Assembly (NCBI RefSeq): GCF_000701705.1
Contig: NZ_JNJP01000012.1
Span: forward strand, 1 to 64,000
Length of the DNA: 64,000 nucleotides
Reading direction: 5' to 3'
DNA from: Bilophila wadsworthia ATCC 49260
Lineage (GTDB): Bacteria; Desulfobacterota; Desulfovibrionia; Desulfovibrionales; Desulfovibrionaceae
Numbering within the stretch: position 1 is the stretch's first letter; every line of letters starts with the position of its first letter. A model generated the notes under the pieces. It searched no databases. It saw only the letters and a list, made by a program, of their open reading frames with translations, and had not been told where the DNA came from. Positions 57,061 through 64,000 of the stretch are shown piece by piece. Made by a program: the position numbers and the translations under genes.

Positions 57061-57396
57061 GGCGGCTGTCCTTTGCTTGAGTGGTGAAAATCGTCAATCC
57101 CTGACCTCATTCCCTGCCGTCGCTTGCTTTCCCGCTCCCGTGGGCTTGCGGCTTGCCGTGCTTGGTACTTGTTGAGGCTGCGTTTGCGGCACTTCAAGGC
57201 TACTATTCCGGTCCGGGGACGCGTACTTTTCGACTCGTGCCGTTTGGCAAAATCAATATTGCCAAATGTCAAAATTAAAAGCAAGTAAAAATTGACAAAA
57301 AGAAAAATTACACAGAATCCTCACCTTGCAATATTGACAAACAGCACAAACGAAAGGGCCTGAAACCGGAAGGTATCGGCCCTTTCGTTTTAACGG
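57061..57396. other. intergenic region with operator-like dyad and terminator
   Basis: No gene. It contains the inverted repeat TTTGGCAA-N8-TTGCCAAA (57243-57266) next to a minus-strand TTGACA (57267-57272), probably the promoter/operator of the 130-aa gene, and a 12-bp hairpin AACGAAAGGGCC/GGCCCTTTCGTT (57348-57390) that terminates the antirepressor transcript and works in both directions. Confidence 0.55.
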
Positions 57397-58281
57397 TTAT
57401 GCGAGCTTGCGCAGTGCGAGCGCGGCCTGGAGCGATGACTGCGCCAGCCCGAGGCTGTACCAGGCGGCGTTGATGTGGTGTTTGATGGCCTTCTCGACTT
57501 CAAACGGAACCGAGCCGATGCCGCTCAGTTCCCTGCGCACGGTGATATGCGTCCAGTTTTCAGTACCGTCGAGGGCGAAGAGGGCTTTTTCGATGTCGGC
57601 GAACAGGCGTTCCGTGGCGGGGAGGCCGGGGAGCCTTTGGGGAACGGGGCGGCGGGTGACGACTTCCGGCACGGTGGACAGGGTGTCCAGAATGTTCCGC
57701 CATGCGTCCGTCTGGCGGGCAGCGTAGCTCTGGGAGAGGAAGATGATCCCCTCGCGGGAAACCATATACTGCGGGCAGCGCTGGCCCTTGGCGTCTACAT
57801 AGTTCCCCCTGACGAAAGCGTCCCGTTGCGGGCAGACGGCGGCGGCGCGGCTTATGGCGTCGAGCACGGTGGAGTGGCGCTTATGCAGCTCTCCGGCGAT
57901 GGTGCGGGAGGAGATGCGGGAGAGGGTGCCTGTGGGTGGCGTCTGGGCATCGACGGGCACCCTGTCGCCGTACCGTTCGATGACGTCGAGAACCCACTTG
58001 CGGAACGCCTTGGCGACGGGTGTCCGGGCGAACATGGCGAGGAGGTGGCAGCCGCGGAGGGAGAAGATGCGGGTCATGACGGGAATTCCCGTGGTACTCG
58101 AATTGATGACCACGCTCATATCATTGGAAAATTCATCTTCATTGCGGCGGTAAATATTGGCAACCGCCTTTTCGGAAGAATATCCCAAGGCACGGGCAAG
58201 TTCAGAAGACTTGAACCAAGGCTGGTTGTCGCGGGTGACGGGGGAGAAGGTGAACTCATTGAAGCAGAGGGCTTGTGACAT
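57397..58281 (-). CDS. BRO-N family antirepressor, locus 2
   Basis: 294 residues (MSQALCFNEFTFSPVTRDNQ). The Bro-N part is closely related to locus 1 (ELARALGYSSEKAVANIYRR; SLRGCHLLAMFARTPVAKAF; RKWVLDVIERYGDRVPV). The C-terminal part differs and looks like a KilAC/antirepressor-type domain (TIAGELHKRHSTVLDAISRA). As at locus 1 the leader contains a C4-like RNA whose seeds match this gene's own start region. Confidence 0.82.
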   Translation of the reverse strand: MSQALCFNEFTFSPVTRDNQPWFKSSELARALGYSSEKAVANIYRRNEDEFSNDMSVVINSSTTGIPVMTRIFSLRGCHLLAMFARTPVAKAFRKWVLDVIERYGDRVPVDAQTPPTGTLSRISSRTIAGELHKRHSTVLDAISRAAAVCPQRDAFVRGNYVDAKGQRCPQYMVSREGIIFLSQSYAARQTDAWRNILDTLSTVPEVVTRRPVPQRLPGLPATERLFADIEKALFALDGTENWTHITVRRELSGIGSVPFEVEKAIKHHINAAWYSLGLAQSSLQAALALRKLA

Positions 58282-58287
58282 GATGCA

Positions 58288-58325
58288 ACTCCTACGGATA
58301 AAAAAGAGTTGGCATCGCCTACGAA
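58288..58325 (-). promoter_or_regulatory. C4 target region of antirepressor 2 (sites a and b)
   Basis: Site a, CCGTAGGAG (58289-58297), contains the Shine-Dalgarno. Site b, TTCGTA, is at 58320-58325. Both differ from locus 1 and both are matched by the local C4 RNA. CAACTC/GAGTTG again form a stem around site a. Confidence 0.7.
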
Positions 58326-58330
58326 TAGCG

Positions 58331-58412
58331 AATGCCGGGTGTTCGTAACCGCCCGTAGGTGCGGCTCCCTGCCTTTAGCTTACGCTTGGACATATCAGGG
58401 ACACCCGGCATC
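58331..58412 (-). ncRNA. c4: C4-like antisense RNA, copy 2
   Basis: 82 bases with the same three-stem layout as copy 1: P1 GATGCCGGGTGT/ACACCCGGCATT, P2 CCCTG/CAGGG with AGC-GTAA-GCT, P3 CCGC/GCGG. The seeds have changed: a' loop ACCTACGG pairs with CCGTAGG, b' TACGAA pairs with TTCGTA. The changes against copy 1 are exactly compensated in the targets. Confidence 0.8.
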
Positions 58413-58423
58413 AAGAGGATGCA

Positions 58424-58462
58424 AGTATAGCAGGAAACCAAAGTCAAAAAGAATCTTGACTT
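58424..58462 (-). promoter_or_regulatory. promoter and operator of C4/antirepressor locus 2
   Basis: Extended -10 TGCTATACT at 58424-58432 and the dyad AAGTCAA-N8-TTGACTT at 58441-58462, both as at locus 1. Conservation over the promoter suggests control by the same or related repressor. Confidence 0.6.
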
Positions 58463-58484
58463 TGTCAAAAAGGCACAAAAAGAG

Positions 58485-58553
58485 CCATACTATCGGGTGG
58501 CGTTGTCCGCCTACGGGAAAAGGTGTTACGAGCACCGTAACCAGACAACGCCA
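58485..58553 (+). ncRNA. divergent seed-bearing RNA element, copy 2
   Basis: GGCGTTGTC and GACAACGCC close a 9-bp outer stem. Inside are CCGCCTACGG (a' type) and the hairpin GGTG-TTACGAG-CACC with TACGAG (b' type) in the loop. Both seeds are those of locus 2. On the minus strand the outer stem could also act as terminator of the DUF2971 gene. Confidence 0.5.
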
Positions 58554-58582
58554 CAAAAATGGGGTAATGTCAAGGGTAAATA

Positions 58583-59479
58583 TCAACTGCAATATGGAAT
58601 AGAAGATCTGGATACAGTTATCTTGTCTAGATTGAATCCATTGTGCACAAGAAAATATTTAAGTTCATCTTCTTTTATTGTACAACATGGTCCTAGTATA
58701 ATTTCATGGATAGATTCTTCTAGGTACTTAAATTCAAAATATGGAATTAAATTATCTTGAGTTGCATAGAATTTCAAATCTCCTATTTCTTGATATGTAT
58801 CACTATGTTCTTCGTCAGCCCATGTACAATTTTTGTAATTATTTATATCATTTTTGTATGTATCATTTATTATTTTATTAATACTTGTTCCGTATTTCAT
58901 ACTTTTAATACCTAGCGGTATAAATACTATTCTTGATTCTTCTTCCTCTATGAATCCATTGTGTTTTAATAGCGATGCTTCTTTTATTATATTTATTATA
59001 TTTATGTAATATGATTCTAATATTGTTGGTTTAGAAAAATTTTTATATATATCATTAATTATAACATTGATATCATGTTTATTTTTGTCAATATAGCTTT
59101 CATTGTCATAACAAACTTTTTCATAGAATAAATTATGGTATTTTAAATTAAATTTAAATCCTATTGATATGCCTCTTCCATCGTTACCGTATGCTCTCCA
59201 TTGACTAAGCTTATCTCCTTTTTTAGAAAAACAAGATATAAAAACATCTGTTTTTAAAAAATAATCAATTACAATATTTTTATTTATTCTCTTTATATTT
59301 GTTTGTTTAGTGTCTTCCTTGTATAAAATATCTATTTTTTTCTCTATATAATCTAATAATAATTTCAATTCTTTTTTGTCATTCTGGTGATAGGCTGATG
59401 TAAGGCGTAGTTTTTTACTTTCGATAATTTTTTGAAAAACATCAATACTTCTATACTGATACATAGTTTCATTTTTCAT
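58583..59479 (-). CDS. DUF2971 family protein
   Basis: 298 residues. The start (YQYRSIDVFQKIIESKKLRL), middle (FISCFSKKGDKLSQWRAYGN, DGRGISIGF) and end (EIILGPCCTIKEDELKYFLV; SRSSIPY) match DUF2971. Function of the family is unsettled; it recurs in mobile and defence regions. Strongly AT-rich, so recently acquired relative to its surroundings. Confidence 0.82.
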   Translation of the reverse strand: MKNETMYQYRSIDVFQKIIESKKLRLTSAYHQNDKKELKLLLDYIEKKIDILYKEDTKQTNIKRINKNIVIDYFLKTDVFISCFSKKGDKLSQWRAYGNDGRGISIGFKFNLKYHNLFYEKVCYDNESYIDKNKHDINVIINDIYKNFSKPTILESYYINIINIIKEASLLKHNGFIEEEESRIVFIPLGIKSMKYGTSINKIINDTYKNDINNYKNCTWADEEHSDTYQEIGDLKFYATQDNLIPYFEFKYLEESIHEIILGPCCTIKEDELKYFLVHNGFNLDKITVSRSSIPYCS

Positions 59480-59495
59480 TTTACTTACTCAATGT

Positions 59496-59756
59496 TTAAT
59501 AATGATACCGACATTGCAACACGATCAACGTGTCACTTCGCTCATCCAGTTTATAGGCGAGGCGCTCTTCCTGATTGATACGGCGCGACCAGCATCCGGC
59601 AAGATCGAAGCGTAGCGGCTCCGGCTTGCCGAGTCCTTTAAAAGGGGAACACAGCGCGTCATGCAAAAGTTCGTTGATGCGTTTTACCGTGCGCTTGTCG
59701 ATATGTTGCCAGTATAGATAGTCTTCCCACGCCTGCGGCGTCCATGTGAGCCGCAT
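59496..59756 (-). CDS. yoeB: YoeB-type mRNA interferase toxin
   Basis: 86 residues. WTPQAWEDYLYWQHIDKRTV, PFKGLGKPEPLRFDLAGCWS, RRINQEERLAYKL and CRYHY are YoeB signatures, including the catalytic glutamate, arginine and C-terminal histidine. It cleaves mRNA at the ribosome. It follows the antitoxin gene with a one-base overlap. Confidence 0.92.
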   Translation of the reverse strand: MRLTWTPQAWEDYLYWQHIDKRTVKRINELLHDALCSPFKGLGKPEPLRFDLAGCWSRRINQEERLAYKLDERSDTLIVLQCRYHY

Positions 59757-60010
59757 CAGTCCACCATCTCATGCGCCGTAGTTGCGCCGGTATTGGCGGC
59801 GCTCAGAGAGTCCCGCAGGCGAGAGGCATTGGCTGGCGAGCGCAACAGATAGGCGGTTTCCATGATGCTGTTGTAATCCTCCAGAGACATCATGACCACG
59901 GAAGGCGACTTCTGGCGGGTGATGATGACCGCTTCGTGATGGTCGCAGACTCGGTTCATAGTGTCTGCAAGGTTCTGGCGGGCTTTGGAATAGGTAATGG
60001 CCTGAGACAT
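59756..60010 (-). CDS. yefM: YefM-type antitoxin
   Basis: 84 residues: AITYSKARQNLADTMNRVCD, HHEAVIITRQKSPSVVMMSL, EDYNSIMETAYLLRSP, the Phd/YefM fold with its C-terminal toxin-binding tail. It binds YoeB and represses the operon. Confidence 0.92.
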   Translation of the reverse strand: MSQAITYSKARQNLADTMNRVCDHHEAVIITRQKSPSVVMMSLEDYNSIMETAYLLRSPANASRLRDSLSAANTGATTAHEMVD

Positions 60011-60026
60011 GGCAATCTCCTATTTT

Positions 60027-60044
60027 TGTACAAATATATGTACG
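60027..60044. promoter_or_regulatory. yefM operator-like pair of TGTAC sites
   Basis: TGTACA at 60027-60032 and TGTACG at 60039-60044, centres 12 bp apart. YefM of E. coli recognises paired TGTACA-containing repeats with this kind of spacing. They lie ~20 bp upstream of the yefM start. Confidence 0.55.
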
Positions 60045-60210
60045 TAACAAGGGCAGGTCAAGCCAAATAAAAGGCGATAGGGTAGTGGGAAAGTCAAGGC
60101 GGCGGGGGACGAAAAAGCCACTCACGGTGGAAGGGCTTGGGGGAGTTTTCAAATTTGAAGTATACGGATACTCTGTTTTTAAGACAAAACTTATAGAAGA
60201 GGGATTGAAC

Positions 60211-61770
60211 ATGGATTTACATTCGTTGGTAAAAGATTTCAGTACCACGCCATTCCTCTTTGTGGGGTCTGGTTTTTCACGGAGATATTACGATCTTCCC
60301 GACTGGGAAGGGCTTTTGAAGATTTTTGTCCAAAGATTAAGTGGTGATGAATTCGCCTTCAACAAGTATACAAGTACGGCTGAAAGCCTCATCAACTCCG
60401 GAAGAGAAGGAGTTCGACTTGCCGTTGTAGCAGGACTTGTCATGCAGGATTTTGACAAACGCTGGTATGAGGAGCCATCTTTCAGACAGGTGAAAGATGA
60501 CTATAAGCCGTTTGTAAAGAACGGTCAGTCACCATTCAAGGTGGAGATAGCCCAATATATTGATGAGCATTCAATTCCTGTGGAGAACATGCGTGATGAG
60601 TTGGCAAAACTAAAGGAACTTTCCAACCGTAGTTTGGCTGGTATCATTACCACGAATTATGATCGCCTTCTTGAGGTGGAAACGGAAGGCTATAAATCCT
60701 TTGTAGGGCAAGAAGAACTTATTTTTTCGGCACTTCAGGGTTGGGCGGAAATATACAAAATACATGGTTCCGTTACCGATCCAAGCACTATTCTTATTAC
60801 TGACAAAGATTATAGAGAATTTAAGGAGTTCAGCCCTTATCTTACAGCAAAACTCATGACGATATTTATGGAATATCCTATCATATTTATGGGGTATTCC
60901 TTGACTGATCCCAATATCCGCATCATATTGGAAGATCTCGGAAAATGCTTATCAAAGAAAAATCTCGAAAAGCTTCAGAGTCGTTTTATTTATGTTGAGC
61001 ATAAAAGGGGACAGGAGGATGTGGAGCTTTTTGAACATTCTGTAGCAATCGGTGATGACCATATCCATATGACTGGAATCAGAACAGATAATTTTATGGC
61101 GATTTATGAAGCCCTTGGGGATAAGCGGGCTTCTCTTCCTGCCAAGCTTATTCGTATGTTCAAGCAAGAATTCTACACTTTTGCATTAACTAATGAACCT
61201 ACGGCTAGAATGCGTGTGGCTGCTATTGATGACGAAAGGGTAGGGGATGAAGAACTTGTACTTGGAATTGGAAAGTCTTCAGAGTTTGCCTTAAAGGGGC
61301 TGTCCGGAATGACGTCAAGAGAATGGTATCAACATGTCGTTCTGCATGATCTGGAGTTTACTGCCGATGATATTTTAACATATGCTTTCCCGTCCCTATA
61401 TAGAGCTAATAATGTATTACCATTGAATATGTTGCTAAAAGAAGCTGCGGGAAATTATCCAGAGTGTATAGAATGTAGATGTACAAATTTTGATGATATA
61501 ATTAATGGAAGACATAAAAAAAATAGAAATAGAAAACATATACCTGCAAGAAGTGTTAACGGAATTGTTGAAACATTCCATAATGATACGCATAAAATTA
61601 TATACGAAATACCTTATCTCAATGAATCTGAAATAGATGTGGATGAGTTAGAGAACTACCTGATAAACTTTTTCCGCCAAAGGGGGGCTTACGACAACCT
61701 AAACAGCAATGAAAGATCGGATATGAATAGGTTGGTGCGGATATTCGATTACTTGAAATATGGCAGATGA
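60211..61770 (+). CDS. SIR2-domain defence-type protein
   Basis: 519 residues from ATG 60211, chosen for GAGGG upstream. The SIR2-like NAD site is clear: FLFVGSGFSRRYYDLPDWEG, GIITTNYDRLLEVETEGYK (N, D) and YKIHGSVTDPSTI (catalytic H), followed by MGYSLTDPNIR. C-terminal half without known domain. Single proteins of this kind (DSR-type) deplete NAD on phage infection. Divergent from yefM-yoeB. Confidence 0.82.
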   Translation: MDLHSLVKDFSTTPFLFVGSGFSRRYYDLPDWEGLLKIFVQRLSGDEFAFNKYTSTAESLINSGREGVRLAVVAGLVMQDFDKRWYEEPSFRQVKDDYKPFVKNGQSPFKVEIAQYIDEHSIPVENMRDELAKLKELSNRSLAGIITTNYDRLLEVETEGYKSFVGQEELIFSALQGWAEIYKIHGSVTDPSTILITDKDYREFKEFSPYLTAKLMTIFMEYPIIFMGYSLTDPNIRIILEDLGKCLSKKNLEKLQSRFIYVEHKRGQEDVELFEHSVAIGDDHIHMTGIRTDNFMAIYEALGDKRASLPAKLIRMFKQEFYTFALTNEPTARMRVAAIDDERVGDEELVLGIGKSSEFALKGLSGMTSREWYQHVVLHDLEFTADDILTYAFPSLYRANNVLPLNMLLKEAAGNYPECIECRCTNFDDIINGRHKKNRNRKHIPARSVNGIVETFHNDTHKIIYEIPYLNESEIDVDELENYLINFFRQRGAYDNLNSNERSDMNRLVRIFDYLKYGR

Positions 61771-61772
61771 AA

Positions 61773-61828
61773 CAAAAAGCCTTGGCTTAGTGGATAATTA
61801 TTATCCACAAAGAGCCAAGGCTTTTTGT
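61773..61828. terminator. bidirectional terminator after the SIR2 gene
   Basis: AAAAAGCCTTGGCT and AGCCAAGGCTTTTT pair over 14 bp, with GTGGATAA/TTATCCAC extending the stem inside. T-runs on both sides. Confidence 0.85.
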
Positions 61829-62015
61829 ATAAAAAAGCGGGGCATTTGGGGTACAACAAATACGCAGTCCACTCTGACAGCAGACACCTCGTAACGCGTA
61901 CCTTTTTGAATAGAATAGATGGAAATGGAGTTTTGTCAACTGCGGGCGCTGATGCCGATAGTGGTAATCTCTTTGAATAGTTATTTTTATTGTGTTGTCA
62001 TGAGGTGCACTGTTT

Positions 62016-62633
62016 CTATAGCACCCTTCCAAACCACCGCACCCGTCCGTAGACACGGAAAGCTTCAAGGTCGGGACCTTCCACCGCTACGTCCGCGAAA
62101 TCGCGGTTTTCCGAGCGCAGAAGCCAGCCGCGGGCCGTGCGCTGGAGACGCTTGACCAAAAGCTCCTCACCGAGGCCAACGAGAAAGATTTTGCCGTCGC
62201 TCGGTTCCTTGACCGACTGATCCACGAGTATGGTGTCCTTGTGGCGGATGAGCGGTTCCATGCTGTTGCCTATGACGTCGAGCATGACGGATTCCTTGGA
62301 GTGGATGCCCACGCGGTTCAGGAAGTCGCGGCGGAAGGCGTAATACCCGAGTACTTCGTCGGACGTGATCAGGGACGAACCCGCTCCGGCCCGTGCGGTC
62401 ACCTTCGGAACCATGTCATACCCCTCGAGACGTTCACCATGTTCCGGGACGTCAATTCCCATGAGATCAAGGGCTTTTCCCAGTTCGTTGAGCGTAGGTG
62501 TGCGATCCCCGAGAAGCCAGCGGCGCAGCGTGTGCGGGTTGATGCCAAAGTAGGATCCGGCAGCCGTTACATTGCCGTTGAACTCGCGTTCGACGTAATT
62601 TTTCAAAATGTGGAGGATTTTTTCTGCGTACAT
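62016..62633 (-). CDS. cI-like repressor with S24 domain, prophage C
   Basis: 205 residues from ATG 62633. Helix-turn-helix (NVTAAGSYFGINPHTLRRWL), Ala-Gly bond in ARAGAGSSLI as possible cleavage site, and S24 catalytic residues in VIGNSMEPLI (S) and LLVKRLQR (K). No ribosome-binding site; a TTG start at 62654 is possible but unlikely. Divergent from the cro-like gene over a region with TTGAC operator dyads. Confidence 0.82.
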   Translation of the reverse strand: MYAEKILHILKNYVEREFNGNVTAAGSYFGINPHTLRRWLLGDRTPTLNELGKALDLMGIDVPEHGERLEGYDMVPKVTARAGAGSSLITSDEVLGYYAFRRDFLNRVGIHSKESVMLDVIGNSMEPLIRHKDTILVDQSVKEPSDGKIFLVGLGEELLVKRLQRTARGWLLRSENRDFADVAVEGPDLEAFRVYGRVRWFGRVL

Positions 62634-62654
62634 GGGATAATTGTATGGAAACAA

Positions 62655-62728
62655 TTGACATATGTCAATTTGACTAAGAGAGATTTTTGTCTTGCATTTA
62701 GTTTGACAATAGTCAATAATCTTGACTT
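62655..62728. promoter_or_regulatory. cI/cro operator-promoter region, prophage C
   Basis: TTGACATATGTCAA (62655-62668) is a perfect palindrome; TTGACAATAGTCAA (62703-62716) is a related one, with further TTGAC half-sites between and after. Rightward -35 TTGCAT (62692-62697) and -10 AATAAT (62715-62720), 17 bp apart, put the transcript start one or two bases before the cro ATG. Confidence 0.6.
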
Positions 62729-62959
62729 ATGAACACACTCGCATTGCTCATCAATCAGATGGGGCTGACCCCGGCGGAAGCCGCCAGGCGGACGGGCATC
62801 GCTTATGCCACCGTGTGGCGGCACTGTAACGGGACACGCGCCATCTCGGCTGAGGACGCCGTCAGGTACGAGCGGGGGCTTGGCATCAGCCGCCATTTGC
62901 TCCGGCCGGATCTGTGGGCCACTCCGGTGTCGTCCGTAAACGCAGGAGGGCACCCATGA
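62729..62959 (+). CDS. Cro-like regulator, prophage C
   Basis: 76 residues with a helix-turn-helix (TPAEAARRTGIAYATVWRHC). No ribosome-binding site precedes the ATG and the promoter lies at leaderless distance. First gene of the rightward operon. Confidence 0.75.
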   Translation: MNTLALLINQMGLTPAEAARRTGIAYATVWRHCNGTRAISAEDAVRYERGLGISRHLLRPDLWATPVSSVNAGGHP

Positions 62960-63795
62960 ACGGTTTTCGCATCATTACCGCCGATGAGCGGATGGAGGAG
63001 CAGGGCGGCATCAAGGGCGTCATCTTCGGCCCGGCGAAGATCGGCAAGACTTCCCTTTTGTGGACGCTTGACCCGGAGACGACGCTGTTCCTCGACCTTG
63101 AGGCGGGCGGGCTGTCCGTACGGGGCTGGGGCGGCGACTCGCTCGAAATCCGGGACTGGGAGACGGCTCGGGACGTGGCCTGTTTTCTCGGCGGGCCAAA
63201 CCCCGCCATGCGTCCGGACCAGCCGTATAGTCAGGCTCATTACGATTATGTGCTTGGGCAGTATGGCGATCCCGCCACGACGGAAAAATACCGGACTCTC
63301 TTCATCGACTCCATCACCGTGGCCTCGAGGCTGTGTTTCCAGTGGGCATCGGGCCAGCCGGAAGCTTTCAGCGAGAAGACGGGAAAGCCGGATTCCCGCG
63401 GGGCGTACGGACTGCTCGGAAAGGAGATGATCCGTTGGGTGACGCAGCTTCAGTATATCCGTGGGCGCAACGTCTGGTTCGTAGGCCTGCTGGACGCCAA
63501 ACGGGACGACTTCAACCGTGAGTTTTTCGAACCGCAGATTGAGGGAGCCAAGACCGGACTGGAACTCCCCGGCATTGTGGATCAAGTCGTCACCATGACC
63601 GAATTGAGGACGGACGACGGGGCGCCGTACAGGGCGTTTGTCTGTTCCCGGCCCAACCCGTGGAACTATCCGGCCGGAGACCGGTCCGGCAAACTGGACA
63701 TGATCGAACAGCCTCACCTTGGCGGGCTGATGGAGAAAATCCACCGGGGCGAACGCAAGGCTATTTCTTCTTACACCTATAATCTGAAAGGATAA
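62956..63795 (+). CDS. phage nucleotide-binding AAA protein
   Basis: 279 residues from ATG 62956 with GGAGGG upstream, overlapping the previous stop. Walker A GPAKIGKTSLLWTL, Walker B TEKYRTLFIDSIT; the family (AAA_24, RecA-like NTPase) is typical of phage recombination/replication blocks and precedes DUF669 genes. Confidence 0.85.
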   Translation: MNGFRIITADERMEEQGGIKGVIFGPAKIGKTSLLWTLDPETTLFLDLEAGGLSVRGWGGDSLEIRDWETARDVACFLGGPNPAMRPDQPYSQAHYDYVLGQYGDPATTEKYRTLFIDSITVASRLCFQWASGQPEAFSEKTGKPDSRGAYGLLGKEMIRWVTQLQYIRGRNVWFVGLLDAKRDDFNREFFEPQIEGAKTGLELPGIVDQVVTMTELRTDDGAPYRAFVCSRPNPWNYPAGDRSGKLDMIEQPHLGGLMEKIHRGERKAISSYTYNLKG

Positions 63796-63798
63796 GTC

Positions 63799-64000
63799 AT
63801 GAGCTACGATTTCAACGGCGCCGACAGGCAGTCTTCTGGTTTCGACCCGATCCCCGCGGGCACCATCGTCCCGTTGACCATGAGCATCCGGCCCGGTGGC
63901 GCCGGCGATGGAGGCTGGTTCAAGCAATCGCAGTCGTCCGACGCGCTGATGCTGGACTGTGAATTCGTCGTTTCCGAGGGTCCGTACGCCAAGCGGAAGA
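63799..64000 (+). CDS. DUF669-like protein, partial
   Basis: 67 residues visible (MSYDFNGADRQSSGFDPIPA; VPLTMSIRPGG; DALMLDCEFVVSEGPYAKRK). Start and order after the AAA protein match DUF669, which accompanies phage single-strand-binding or replication functions. Continues past the window end. Confidence 0.75.
   Translation, partial: MSYDFNGADRQSSGFDPIPAGTIVPLTMSIRPGGAGDGGWFKQSQSSDALMLDCEFVVSEGPYAKRK

Larger units (their letters stand above)
55026..64000. mobile_element. prophage C (left part; continues past window end)
   Basis: Starts at the tRNA-Ser fragment with a P4-type integrase and contains an AlpA-like gene, a C4/antirepressor locus, DUF2971, YefM/YoeB, a SIR2 protein, a cI/cro switch and phage replication genes running off the right edge. 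Layout is that of a temperate phage with cargo between integrase and immunity region. Confidence 0.7.

Noticed and set aside
57006..57284. 92-codon minus-strand ORF
   Set aside because: It overlaps the operator/promoter region and the start of the 130-aa gene in another frame and has no ribosome-binding site.
61787..62155. ORFs on both strands between the SIR2 gene and the repressor
   Set aside because: They run through the terminator or the 3' end of the repressor gene and lack start signals; I see no gene in 61829-62015.
1..64000. CRISPR array
   Set aside because: The repeated elements seen (C4 loci, cassettes, late sites, end repeats) are not regularly spaced short repeats with unique spacers.

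Overview
The window is almost entirely prophage DNA from a high-GC bacterium. The mix of phage families (Mu-like transposition genes, Mor-type activators, a DUF1073 portal, a DUF3383 sheath) suggests a Desulfovibrio/Bilophila-type sulfate reducer, but this is an inference from protein character only; no host housekeeping gene is visible.

Three elements lie next to each other. (A) 1-~5002 is the left end of a Mu-like transposable prophage in inverted orientation: a DDE transposase running off the left edge, five small early genes including a Ner-like regulator, a divergent repressor, and a ~1.1 kb gene-free AT-rich end closed by repeated transposase-site-like sequences. Its end appears to cut the integrase gene of element B. 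(B) ~5003-~55026 is a nearly complete temperate myovirus prophage: interrupted integrase and excisionase-like gene, a leftward early operon (DNA methyltransferase, RecT plus RecB-like exonuclease, many small proteins, a PanA-type toxin-antitoxin pair), an immunity region with a cI/cro switch and an AT-rich cargo gene pair, a rightward early operon (replication initiator, DnaB helicase, RusA, two Mor-like activators), lysis, terminase, portal, head, a block of cargo genes, and a contractile tail module ending in a fibre and its chaperone. (C) ~55026-64000+ starts at a 3' fragment of a tRNA-Ser gene followed by a P4-type integrase, a cargo block (antirepressor, DUF2971, YefM/YoeB, SIR2 protein), a cI/cro switch and the first replication genes of another temperate phage.

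Regulation can be partly read from the sequence. Element B has PL-like and PR-like promoters with the same AT-rich operator-like palindromes, and five copies of a GAAC-N3-GTTC activator-like site in front of late units, presumably served by its Mor-like activators. The tail chaperone gene has a textbook -1 frameshift signal. Elements B and C each carry a paralogous BRO-type antirepressor gene preceded by a P1/P7 C4-like antisense RNA. The two seed sequences of each C4 RNA match the ribosome-binding region of their own antirepressor and change together between copies. A second, divergently oriented element at each locus carries the same two locus-specific seeds; I know of no description of it and regard it as the most novel feature here.

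Coordinates of genes come from reading frames with start codons chosen by ribosome-binding site and overlap with the preceding gene. Functions of many small phage proteins are not recognisable and are left unnamed.
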